Made by a program: the position numbers and the translations under genes. Of a stretch of 64,000 bases of DNA, positions 12,837 to 23,985 are shown piece by piece. The stretch comes from Antitrichia curtipendula. Lineage: Eukaryota; Streptophyta; Bryopsida; Hypnales; Leucodontaceae. Each line of letters begins with the position of its first letter. Positions within the stretch are counted from its first letter, which is position 1. The stretch covers positions 7,874,001 to 7,938,000 of the forward strand of contig OX579637.1 of the NCBI GenBank assembly GCA_951230915.1, in the 5' to 3' direction. The notes under the pieces were generated by a model that worked only from the letters and a program-made list of their open reading frames with translations, ran no database searches and was not told where the DNA came from.

Positions 12837-13070
12837 TTATCTGGATCACTCCAATTGTTGAATTCTATCTGGATCACTCTAATTGCTGAATGCTATTTGG
12901 ATCACTCTAGTTGATGAATGCTATCTAGATCCCTCCAAGTGTTGGGGAATGGTTGATAATAGTCATTGAATCTCAGAGATGTGACTATTTCACGTCTCTA
13001 GTGGTCGAAATGAGGCTGGTTCAGCTGGAGTGATCCAGATACGGCTTCTAATCTGGAGTGCTCTAGATGT
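12837..13070. repeat. 28-bp-period repeat with inverted half
   Basis: Four copies of a unit containing CTGGATCACTCC begin at 12,841, 12,869, 12,897 and 12,925, exactly 28 bp apart. Two inverted copies (GGAGTGATCCAGAT type) begin at 13,027 and 13,055, again 28 bp apart. The block is therefore a direct array facing an inverted array. Its relation to the neighbouring RING-family fragment is unknown. Confidence 0.85.
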
Positions 13071-13170
13071 AGAATAGCTAGGGGTTCTATTTTACGTTGC
13101 GTATCTAAATTGATCTTGCTATGTAGCTTTCTGTGTCTTTCTGACCCCGTAAATGAAGGATTTTAGAGCT

Positions 13171-13773
13171 TCATATGTTATATATTACCATTGAATGCTT
13201 ACCTATCTGAAGATTTTTCACAGTTCTATTTGCTTCCTTGATTCTCAGGCTTCCTTTACATTCAAAGGAATCCTTTGATTTTTTGACCGATTGCATGGAA
13301 GTAGAAATGAATTTCATCAGTGAGTGCAATGATGTACTTTGGTATACGATTGGGCCTTCCACAGACAAAGGCTTCAAAGAGTTGACAAGTTGAGGTTGGC
13401 CATTTAATAATGGTGATGATGTTATGCTTTTTGTTGCAATACTATATTCATTAAAATGAGAGTTTTCCAACGAAATGAGAGTCTTTTTTCCACAATATGA
13501 GAATAGCAAGAGGCAATTGTATCATAAACAAAGAGGAATGACTTCTTCGTAACTGTAAGAAAAGCAATGTAATGTCATGCAAAATAGGTTTTCTAATAAA
13601 ATATTTTGAAACATCATGCAGGAATTGCAATATGCAACATAATGAATGACAAATATTCATTAAATAATGATGTATTGGACTAATACATTGCAAATGGACA
13701 TTTGAAGAGGCACTGCCTACCGTTACACTCTTCTTCCATTACGATGGCGTCCTCTTCCAAAGCTTCTATTTGC
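13171..13773 (-). pseudogene. 5' fragment of a RING/coiled-coil family gene
   Basis: The frame from about 13,509 reads TLISLENSHFNEY and then NGQPQLVNSL. It aligns with TPISLENYQNNEY and NTAQLEGL at the start of the RING gene at 57.4-60.4 kb. A short upstream block (13,740-13,773) encoding LQIEALEEDAIVMEEE matches the presumed first exon of that gene. The RING domain itself is absent. The fragment ends near the 28-bp-period repeat, so the gene was probably broken there. Confidence 0.5.
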
Positions 13774-14139
13774 AGGACTAGCACAGACTATGAAGATTCG
13801 ATACTTTGTCTATCCGGTTTGTAATATTTGAACGGGTTTGTGTTGTTCTCAATCTAAATATGAGCCTTTGCGACATAATAGTTCAAAATATGAAATGTAT
13901 TCTTGACTCCCTAATATGCTGAATTGGTGTTTATATTCCAAAATTAGGAGGTTCTTAATGCATCTCCTTCATAAACATTTTCAAATGATAGTGAACCTCT
14001 CTTTTTGTTGTTATATATCTCTATTCCATTTTTAAAATTTTTGCATCTCCGAAGGATATGAAGGCTGAGACAAAGGCAAATCCCATGCCCACTTCCTCTT
14101 CGAAGTTGCGAGTGTCGCAGAACCTCCAGCCACGGTTGT

Positions 14140-14455
14140 CATAGAAGACGAACGTCCGATAGAGGTCTCGCCCGTCCGATAGTATCAACACGAAGTTGAC
14201 TTTCTACCATTGAAAAAAAAAGTGATGTGGCTGCTACTTCAATGCCACCAGGCTGCCAACTAGGATCCAGGGCGCGGACGTCACCGATAGGGACGCGGAC
14301 GCTAGACAGAGCGCGGATGGAAGTCAGGGCGTGGACGTTAAACAGGGTGCGGACGCCACACAAGGCGCGGACGTGAGACAGGGTGCGGACGGAAGTAGTC
14401 GGGACACGGACGTGAGATAGGGTGCGGACGGAAGTAGTCGGGACACGGACGTTTT
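14140..14455. repeat. GCGGACG cluster with exact 39-bp duplication
   Basis: About fifteen GGACG-containing motifs are packed into 300 bp. Two adjacent 39-bp units (14,369-14,407 and 14,408-14,446) differ at one base, C versus T. A third unit starts and then breaks off at 14,451. The composition matches the CGGACG clusters that flank the hAT elements, so this may be one end of a hAT-type element. Confidence 0.75.
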
Positions 14456-15504
14456 TTGGTAGAACAATCTCACCATTGGAATTAATGCATTTTCATTCCA
14501 TATAAAAGATATTATTTTAGATTTTCCTACTATCTCCTACCTACTTCTACTTAACATTTTTTTTAATAATGAAAATGAAGCTTTTTTGAATTTTCTTTTT
14601 TTTGCTAGACTCTCAATTCAATTTTCCATTGTAAAGATTTAAAGCTCAAAACTTATTAGTGCAAAAATTTAAAGTTTAAAATGTTCAAAGTCAAAACATC
14701 TAGTCGCACAATGTACTGAAAAACTAATTTTTTGTAAATTTAAAAGTAAAGAGGACAAACCTTGCTCCGTGGACCCGTATTTTTTTTCCTTATAGGCGAA
14801 TGAATTAATTCATTTGCCATTAACGAGCACTAAAGGGGCCCTCGTTCAATTGAACCATACTTTTTTCCATTATAGGCAAAAAGATAATAATTCCTTTTGA
14901 ATTTATAAGTAATAAGTAATAACTTCTAACAAGGAGGGACCCTTGTTCACGCAAACCACATTTTTTTAAATTAGACACAAATTTTGGTAATTTTTTTGGA
15001 AATGAAAGGGGGCCCTTGTTCAATCAAACTATTTTTTTTCCATTGTGAATTTCAAAGTAAAGGTAAGGGGGCCCTTGGCCCCTTGTTGGCTTGCTCACTC
15101 ATCATTGCCTCACTCAGACCCGCTTTTTGTCAGAAGCTTGGTGAATTAAAACAATTAGGAATTCACTTCATTTTCATATTGAAGAGTATTATATATTTCA
15201 AAGTCCTTCCTTCCTACATCTTACGGGCTACGGGCTACAATTCTTTCAAAATTTTAACGTGCTCACAGCATCTACCATATGTCCATGCTCTTTTGTTTTC
15301 AAAGTTGTTTGCTTACTCAACATTCATAAATTCAAAAAAGTCATACAATTGCCATGATGGAAGAAAGACCAAATTCTATATTACAAAAATTTTACCATAC
15401 ATTCGTGTCTTTATGTAGCAATTGCGAAATACATATACTCTTCTAAGTACAAAACTGTGGTCTTCCTATAAAACTGCCACATATTAAACCTGAAAAAATA
15501 CAAA
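14456..15504. other. AT-rich non-coding DNA with GGGCCCTTGTTCAA repeats
   Basis: There is no supported gene. Between about 14,750 and 15,090 a motif like GGGGCCCTTGTTCAATC, followed by a T-rich stretch and CCATTATAGG, recurs four or five times at spacings of 58-100 bp (near 14,757, 14,835, 14,935, 15,009 and 15,067). It is a degenerate local repeat. Confidence 0.5.
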
Positions 15505-16967
15505 CTATATACTATAATAACAATCAGGCAAAGTCCAATAGTGAGGTGCCTTCTTCAAAGTGTCTAGAACATCAGGTACAGATGCCCTCTCGCCTACATC
15601 TACTTTCTGGAGGCTCAACAGCTTAGTCCTCAAATTCTGATACAACTCTGGTTTTTTGGTCGTAAAATACTTAGAATCCTATTCTTCTTTCCAAATTTGA
15701 TATGCTATCCACCCCGTTGCATATGCATCAGTAGCCATGGAATACAACTTCTTTTTTTGCATGACTTCAAGCGAGGTCTCTAACCCCTTCTCTCCGTACA
15801 CGTAGAACAATTTGGGGGTTGCATGTTTTTGTTGATTTTTCTCCCGTTCAAGCTCCTCTATGGTTCGATAACCATACCTTGATGGTTCTTTCTCTACGAC
15901 TCGACAGAAAGCCCCTAGTCGCAAATCCCTATGTACATTGTGTTCTCTTTCCATTCATCAAAATGGAGCAAAACATTGGATGGAGTAATGTCATTGTATA
16001 AATATTGTACTTCATGGCATTTTTCCACTGTGATAAGCAATGATAAAGCCAAGTTCATGCGATTTCTGCGATAAGTTGCAACCCAACCGAGTTCTTCTTG
16101 CATCAAACTTGTATCATGTTGTCTTGTGATGTCATCCACTTCCAGTGATTCGCTTACTTTTGAGTTGTACTTGGCTAAAAAAGAAATTAAAGAGCCTCTA
16201 TTCCACCATAGTGTGTAGCCTTCCATTGTTTAGGGATGGATGTACGCAAGTCTTATGATACCAAAATGTATCAGTGGACACCCCCCCGCCTCATTCACAA
16301 TATCTTGGCGCTTCTCCTTCTCATTTGAGGTCTTCAAAGTCTTTCCGACGAAGTAAATCCAACTGGGAATGCTTTGTAGTCTTGTTAGCACCACCTTCCT
16401 CACGGTCTCATATGATCCAATCGCGGTCTGATTTGGCATGGGATTCACTTTCACGCAACTTTTCAGCCACTTGAATGTTCCACTAACGCAATGAGCTCGT
16501 ATTTGGTCTTCAAGCGTCGCTTTCCATGGTGCTTGTTTCTTTCTACGGGAAGAAGAATATTGTTGGGAGAACTTTTGAATCTGCATCAATCTCGAAGCAA
16601 ACTCCTTGTCATGCGTGTCCCAATCACTACCATCCTCTTTCTTCTTTGTGTGAGAACACCAATTTGCCACAATATTGGTGGTCAACTGCGACACTTGTTT
16701 ATCCAACCACTTAGAGTGCAACCAGTAATCCTGATAATTGTTGAATCGCTCTGATGCTCTAAATTTGGTCTCCAACTCTTGCCGCACTTCACTAGTCAAG
16801 TTGTGGTATCCTTCTTCGTTGTAGTTCACGTATTCTCTGGACATCATTCCAGAGCTTTGTCATTTGTAAAAGATTACCGCTATTGTTCTAGCCTCGAGCA
16901 CATACTCGTGGGGGGGGATGTCTAGATTAGGTTGATTTTTGTGCTTCGACCTGCTGGATGATGAGGG
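15505..16967 (-). pseudogene. Protein-kinase-like gene (DWG type), copy 1, 5' end in gap
   Basis: The N-terminal half (about 16,230-16,960) is hydrophilic and of unknown function. It aligns in layout with the copy at 39.3-40.8 kb. The C-terminal half has LWWNRGSLISFL and the catalytic-loop-like YNDITPSNVLLHF, where HxD is usual. It then has YIGICD followed by a TAG where family members have Trp-Gly, so DWG stands in place of DFG. One frameshift follows, then DAYATGWIAYQIW and a tail ending at 15,505. Stops occur near 16,860 (TGA), 16,230 (TAA), 15,915 (TAG) and 15,679 (TAG). With Tyr for the catalytic-loop His, activity is doubtful even in the parent. Confidence 0.55.
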
Positions 16968-17167
16968 NNNNNNNNNNNNNNNNNNNNNNNNNNNNNNNNN
17001 NNNNNNNNNNNNNNNNNNNNNNNNNNNNNNNNNNNNNNNNNNNNNNNNNNNNNNNNNNNNNNNNNNNNNNNNNNNNNNNNNNNNNNNNNNNNNNNNNNNN
17101 NNNNNNNNNNNNNNNNNNNNNNNNNNNNNNNNNNNNNNNNNNNNNNNNNNNNNNNNNNNNNNNNNNN
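16968..17167. other. Assembly gap of 200 N
   Basis: Exactly 200 N bases form a conventional scaffold gap of unknown true length. The kinase-like gene on its left and the RING gene on its right both run into it, so their adjacency is not proven. Confidence 0.99.
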
Positions 17168-19072
17168 AAGTATCCTGAAGGAGGGCTGGGCAAATTGAAC
17201 ACACGTATTGAGCCGCCCGACACTTATGAGACAGCAGACTCTACACCGGACAATGACTCTAATGGGACTCATAAACCAAAGGTATTAATCCAGAGAGGAG
17301 AACAACGTCCAAAAAGGCGAAGGGCTCTACGTGCAGTTTGTGAAGAACTTCCGGAGCAAGGTGCTCATGTGCAATTCTATAGCCCTGAGGAACCGATGGT
17401 TGGAGTTCCTGCGGGACAAGTCCAAGCGCCTGATGAACCAACTATTGGAATTGTTGATGTCATGACTGATGCACAAGACATATAGAGCTTGAGGGTGCAG
17501 TTACAAGACACAAGTGTTGAAATGCATGCTCTGTATGAAGATGTGGGCAAGTTTAGGGAAGAAATCAAGAGCAAAGACGAAGTAATTGCTCAACAAGCAC
17601 GTGAGATAAAGGAGCTTCGGCAATCTCTACAAGCAGCACAAATGATGAACGATGGTCAAGATCCATGAGGACACGCAGAAGGACCTCCTCGCAATTCTCA
17701 GATTCCGGTGCAAAATGTGCACGATGCTGCTACCATGTCTACAGAAGAAGATTCATTAGCCTTTCCCAAACTTCCCACCACCGCCAATGTACCAGTGCAA
17801 ACTCAAGGTGAAGGCATGGTTATGGACAATAGCTCTGAGCTGAACGACTTGCGAGCGGAAAACCAGAAATTAAAAAGTCGTTTGCATGCCTTGGTGGAGC
17901 AGTACTACCAATGGAAGTTGGCATGCGTGTTCACCGTCGACAAAACCCAACAATTGGTAGTTGAATTCAAAAAAATGGACCACAGCTACAGTTAATACAA
18001 TCAAGAAAGAGTGTTTGGCTTGACTTCATGGGCCCTTGTAGATGATCTTTTCACTCCCAACATGGAAACCATCGAGCTTGATGGAATTGATGGTGAAAAA
18101 AGTCAAAAAACAATCATTGATTGGTTCCAAGAAGGGTGGGATTACAAAAATCATTTTGGGTCAAAATTCAACTACAAAGGGGAGCCGTTGTTGCAGTGGC
18201 CAAATCCTTCAAGTTTTGTCCACAATGGGACCGTATGCCCCATTTGTATGAATCCATTTGGCCCTGAAGGTGGAATGCACTTGGGCACGTGCAACCACTT
18301 GTACCACCCATTTTGCCTCATTAGTTCCATGATTATCCGTCGTCAATGCGCATTGTGCAAGGCTCTTTTCCACGAGCGCTTGTACGAATTGTTTGGCTTG
18401 ATCCAATACATGCCACCACATTGGAAATTCCATATCAATAATGCCCCTGATCACTATAATATGTGGGGAACAGACTTGGTGTGGAGCTGGAAATTACAAA
18501 TGACATCGTTGGACAAGACATAGGTCGGTGTTGAAATTGGTTAGGAGAGTGACCCAGATCAAATTGTCCAAGTTTGCCACCACTTGATTCCAATGAAAGA
18601 CAGGCAGAGCCAAGGACGGCGGAATTTTTTCTTCCAATGCTTCAATGGACATTGGGATGAGGTTGGAAAGAAGTTTCAATTTGGACCTCACCCCAGGCGT
18701 TGGTTGTGGAGCGTTGATGGAATCCGTGTCACCGATCACGACGGGGTTGGAATTGAGGAGGACCCTGACATGCCCAATCCGGTGGAGCTTGCTCAATTAT
18801 CGAAATCTGAGTGGAGGGAAACTTTCAAAAACGAAGGGCCAGATTTCCTCCTTGAGCAGCATAGCCCGGATACACGCCGAGCGCTAGAGAGCCTTAAGCA
18901 GTCGCAAATTATGAGGGCCATTTTGGAAGAAGACGGACCAGCGAGGAGAACTCGATCTGCGGTTTGTAGACTTCAAGTAGGCTTCGTTGAAGATTTTTCC
19001 ATGCAGCACGGCACACACGACGATGAGGCTGGACCCAGTGGCACTACAAATAGTCCAATGAACATCGACTGA
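17168..19072 (+). pseudogene. RING-H2 and coiled-coil protein, copy A
   Basis: One reading frame runs from the gap to a TGA at 19,072, about 635 codons, cut by stops near 17,483 (TAG), 17,666 (TGA), 17,993 (TAA), 18,521 (TAG) and 18,542 (TAG). The first third is coiled coil (EIKSKDEVIAQQAREIKELR and SELNDLRAENQKLKSRLHAL). The RING starts at about 18,236 with CPIC and has C-x2-C-x14-C-x-H-x2-H-x2-C-x10-C-x2-C, which is RING-H2. RING domains commonly act as E3 ubiquitin ligases. The C-terminal part ends with acidic and Ser-rich sequence. The gene is homologous along its length to the copy at 57.4-60.4 kb. Its start is lost in the gap. Confidence 0.65.
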
Positions 19073-19079
19073 GTGCATT

Positions 19080-22000
19080 TTCTAGTGTGGTAATTACTAA
19101 TTATTAAGTAGCAAATCATATTTTGTATATACACTTAGACACTTACCATTGCCGATGCTTATAGAATTGCTACTTTGGTAGTTTGGTTTCTTAAATAGTA
19201 TTAGATAAAGACTTGTGGATATGCATATTTTCTCATGGAAAACGCGCTATATGCTTTTCCAATATTGTACTACATGATGCATATGAAATACATATATTGA
19301 TTAATGATTATTGAATTGTTGAATTCCTTTGCGTGATGCATGTATAATTCCTTGACTAAGAACTTTTTGAGTGATAAGTTTATAAACTTATTATACCCTA
19401 TGATTATCAACATTTCAATGTGAGAAGTATTTTGACTATTTTTAAAAAACACTACAAAATGTAGTGTAATAGAAAAAAGAAAGCAAACATAATTTTTTTA
19501 ACCCATAAAGTTCTAAGACTATGTTTTCACAAAAACACTCCGAAACTGCCATTTTTAGTACAAGTATCAAATTTTTGAAAAAAAAACTTTCTTGACACAT
19601 TTAACCGTAGGATCTTATAGTAAACTAGTTTTAGAAGATATCCTAAAAAATTCAGAATTTTCTACCATGCGGATTGGAAGATATTAGCATTTGAATTGGC
19701 AAAAATCTTTTTTTTGTCCCTGCAAAAACCAGGCAGCTGCACTTTACAAGGTCACATTTGTCTGAAAAAATGTCCAAAATGGTGGTACATCTTTGAATTC
19801 TTTTTCCTAAACAATTTCTCTACATGCTTAAAAAATTTCAAATCATTTGATATTGTACAACATATACAAAAAAAATAATAAGTAGAAAAAAATAGAGAAT
19901 GATTTAAAATACTAAATTGTTAAGAATTTAATTATGGAATTGAAAAATGTAAATCCCAATGGTTGTAATGTTGTAAAAAACAACCTACAACCTATGGAAA
20001 AAAAAATTCCAAAAAATATTAAAAATTGAGTTAAATAAACAACTTCAAAGTTTATTTCAGAGTAGAGAATCTATTACTGCCCACACACTAAAAATCCTCA
20101 TAACTTTTGATTCATTGGTCGAAATGGAATGATTCAAAGTTTTCCATGTATTTATAACTCTAGAAAACCAATTTCAATTTTTTATTTTTGAAAAAAGTGA
20201 TTTTTTCTGATCTGCCCGAACTGCCCAGTTACAAAAAAAAGTAACATATTTGGCCATAACTTTTGACTCCTATTTCCAAATGTCATGAAACTTAGTGCAT
20301 GCAAAAGGTACTCCTTGCGCCCACCTTCTATTAAAATTTCAGCCAAAAATATGAAAATCTCTAGTCACAAGTACCTGCCCAAATTTTTTGTATTGCCAAA
20401 AATTGCATGCTGGTCCTTTACGGGTTAAATGAACGGAATAGTAGGGATGCAAAATATATATTTTTGGACATCCCTGATCATTATTTTGCACAAACAAAGT
20501 GGTTACAGCCCAAAAAAACAATTCAAATTTGATTTTGAGGAAGGTCTTGAATTAAAAAATTTATTTGGTGCAATTAACCCCTAAGGTAAGAGGCTCAAAA
20601 AGCGACCATCTAACTGCTGATCTGCTTTTTTCATGTATCTCCTCAAATGGAAGTATTTTTAGTTTATTTTTCAGTCAAAGAAAAATAGATGAGGAATCTA
20701 ACTCAAGTTGTTTCATATTTTTTGAAGCATTATTGAATTAGTTACAAATTTTTGAACACAATATGCTGTAGGTCCCTATTTGTGAACATAGGCCCTCAGA
20801 AACTCATCCATGCATAGTTTGAAAAAAAATCAGGCCTTGTTCGAAAACTAGCATTGCAACATGTACAAAGCAATTGAAATGGTTTCTAAAAGCATCCCTT
20901 TCTAAATCTGAAATGAATGCTTGATTTAATCATTATTTCAGAGTTTTCAATGCTTGTAAGAAGGTAGTTGAACAACAAACTCTAATTTTGAATTAAATTA
21001 GTAGACACCTAACCACTTAGTTAGGAATGAACCCCATGTGGCTCTTAAACCATCCATTGAAGAAGTTAAAACAAATCTCATCAAGCTCCATAACCTCCAT
21101 TGTAATTCACATTTCCATTTTCCGCAATTCACATGTCCATTTCAGAGCCCCTACTGGATGGTTGAAAATGCTTGGGCCGTTTTAGAGCCCTCTCCCATAA
21201 AGGTTTCTGACTATGTTTTCAACAAAAACGCTCCAAAACTGCCATTTCTAGTACAAGTACCAAGTTTTGGAGAAAAAAACATTTTTGGACACATGTAACT
21301 ATAGGATCTTGTAGACAATTGGTTTGAGAAGATGGGGAAAAAATTTCAGAAATTTACGCCTTATAGATTGCAAGATATAGGCGTCTAAGGTGACAAAAAT
21401 CCCTTTTTTTTCCCATGCGAAAATCCGGGCAGCTGCACTTCACAAGGTCAGATCATTATGAAAAAATGTCCAAAATGGTGGTGCTTCTTTGGATTCATTC
21501 TTCAAGGCAAGTTGGCTACATGCTTCAAAAAATTTAGATCACTTTGAAATCTACAACATATAGGAAAAAATTTGTAAGTAGAAAGAAGTAGAGAATGATT
21601 CAAAATACTAAATTGGTAACAATTTAGTTATAGAATTGAAAAATGCCAATCCCAATGGTTGTAATGTTGTAATAAACTATCTACACCTAAATTTTTTATT
21701 TTTTGCCAAAAATATTGAAAATTGAGTTAAATGAAAGACTTCAAAGTTTATTTTAGAGTGAAGATTCCATAACTCCCCGCTAACTACCTTCAACTAAAAC
21801 TCCTCACAACTTTCATCTCATAAATCAAAATGGAATAATTCAAAGCTTTCCATGTATATATAAATCTAGAGAACCAATTTCGGTTTTTTATTTTTTTTAA
21901 AAGTGATTTTAAAAAAAGTTTTATTTGTTGTCCGGGTTGCCCGACGAGCAATGAAAACTACAAATCATACAATAACTTTTTAACTATGTAGTGAAAAGTT

Positions 22001-22160
22001 ATGAAAATTGTTGAGCCTTAAAGAGTTGAAGCTACTCCTTGGAAAAATGTTTTGTTAAACTTTCAAAGAAAAAAAATAAAAATTCCATTCGTAGTGAGCA
22101 GCCCAAAATAACTATGTTGCCAACAAACAATGTTTGGTCCTTTAGGGGTTAAGACTTAAG
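19080..22160. repeat. Diverged direct duplication of an AT-rich module
   Basis: The block 19,518-20,430 recurs at 21,208-22,150, an offset of about 1.7 kb. Shared landmarks are CTATGTTTTCA, CTGCCATTT-TAGTACAAGTA, GGCAGCTGCACTT, TGTCCAAAATGGTGGT and the ending GGTCCTTTA-GGGTTAA. Between them, from 20,580, lies a unit starting CTAAGGTAAGAGGCTC that resembles the terminal-repeat element at 48,672. No coding sequence is supported. These look like old non-autonomous repeats or satellite remnants. Confidence 0.65.
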
Positions 22161-23577
22161 AACACAAAAATAATTGGACTGATTCCAAATCTTTTGGAAT
22201 GTTCCAAACATTATGCTAATGTTCCATTGTTCGGTTCCAAACATTATGCTATCAACTATCAATTATTAAATTTTGAAAGAACTGCATATATAAATTTAAA
22301 TTTTTTTGGTATAATCCAATTCGGTTAATTCTGGCTTTCTATTCCTTTTGTTTCCAAATTTGTATAAATTATAGAGAATTTTTTATTTCTCATTTATAAA
22401 AATAAAGAAATATTGCATTTGCCTTAGATTCCAAAACAATTTTTTCCCAAAGGGATAAAAGCACTACTCATCTTCTTATAATTTTTCGTCTCCAAAAGCT
22501 GCATTTTTTGCCTCCATAATTGAGCATCGATAATTGTTAAAATCTAAAAATGCAACGGTCAATATTTTTTATAAATAATTCTACACATGATACATCCTAC
22601 TATTCTAAACCTAGTAGTCTTCTTTTTGGTACGCTTCTATTAAAAATTTCAAATACATCCTATACACAAATGAACCCTTGAAGTAGAACCCAAAATTATT
22701 AACTTGTATTTGAAGGGATTTCCAAATCCTTATAACCCGTACTTCAACTTGAAGCCCTTGAAGTACAAGCACATAGCATTTAGCTTGTATTTGATTTGAA
22801 TTTTAAATACTTAGAACAACAATTTACCAACACCGTAAAGCCTTCAACAATAACTAAATAAAACATACCTTCTATATGATTTGAAATCAAAACCCTTGTA
22901 GCATCCAGTAACAAGACTAAAGCCTTGAACTTGCTTCAAAACCATTAGAACTTGCATTTTGTTTCCTTTCCAAATCCTTGTAGCCTCTACTTTCAAAAAT
23001 AAATCCTTGAAATACATTTGAAAACATTGTAATATGTCAATGATGAGAATTCCTATTTACAAACCCTTGTAGCCTCCATTACCAAAAATAAACCCACTCA
23101 ATTAGAATCTACAAAATAGGAGACGTGTTTGATTTGTTTTTTGAACTCATAACCCTTTTAGTTCCTATTTGGAGAATTCATAAATGCATCCTTCAACTTG
23201 AATAAAAAAAAATATGTACCTTATCTTTTGTTATAAATCCAAAAACCTCTAGCGTCTACTTTCAAATTTTTTTTAACTGAAGCGAGCACATCCATTTTCA
23301 TTTTCTGAAATTTTCTTTTGCGGGTTGGGTCTCAAGTGCTTGGTGAAGGCAAGAAGGAGAGGTCCGGGCCCAAGAAGGGAGCAACATGCTTCCATACATA
23401 GTCTTTGAACTCAAAAAGTGGTGGGACCCCTTAATGCAGCCATTGACTTGAAGATATTCCCTTGAAATTAAATTAAAGGCTGGCTGCATTAATGGGTTCC
23501 CCCTCTCCATAGAAAAAAAGATCCCATGACCAAGTTCAACTTCTATTTCAACTTCCCCCCATATTGTGGCTGAGGAG
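22161..23577. other. AT-rich non-coding DNA with CCCTTGTAGC repeats
   Basis: No gene is supported. From about 22,660 to 23,230 phrases such as AACCCTTGTAGCCTCCA and CCCTTGAAGTA recur at irregular spacing, a degenerate local repeat. The left end of the hAT element at 23.6-28.3 kb should lie in or near 23,280-23,577, but I could not find a clear CAGGG terminus. Confidence 0.45.
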
Positions 23578-23720
23578 TGGGACGTCCGCGCCCTTTCCAA
23601 GACGTCCGCGCTGTGATGTCCATGCCATGTCCTGACGGATGCGCCCAGATAAAAAGAAGCATGACATTTTTTACCAAACCTACCCTTCTCTGACGTCCCT
23701 GCCCCTGCAAAATCCATCTG
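23578..23720. repeat. Left GACGTCCGCGCC cluster of hAT-A
   Basis: GACGTCCGCGCC or close variants occur several times in 140 bp (near 23,579, 23,601, 23,634 and 23,691). The same motif in the same orientation recurs on the right side of the transposase gene at about 27,990-28,200. Subterminal repeats of this kind are known transposase-binding sites in hAT elements such as Ac. Confidence 0.75.
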
Positions 23721-23985
23721 CGCCCCTGCACTTCCAAGGTATAAAGGGAACCTCACTGTTGTAACTTCCCACATTTGTCATCTTGGCCTCATATCTTGGA
23801 CTTCAATTTAGTTTGAGCTCCTTGTGAGTCTACTTTGGTGGCAAGTGGCCTTGGTTTGTTGCTGAGGTGATGTAAAAATCAATTCAAGCAGTGGATTGGC
23901 GCTAACTATTATTTTGTTCTTTTCATTCGGTGTGACAGCCTCTTCTACGTCCTCGAAGAACACATTTCCATTTGTCGTGAACGCA

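Noticed and set aside
16860..17485. Open frames running through the N gap
   Set aside because: The central residues are unknown, so only the flanking translated parts are used.
23896..23985. Earlier start and hydrophobic leader (MALTIILFFSFGVTA) for hAT-A
   Set aside because: The stretch reads as a pyrimidine tract ending in a splice-acceptor-like GACAG, and hAT transposases start with the BED region.
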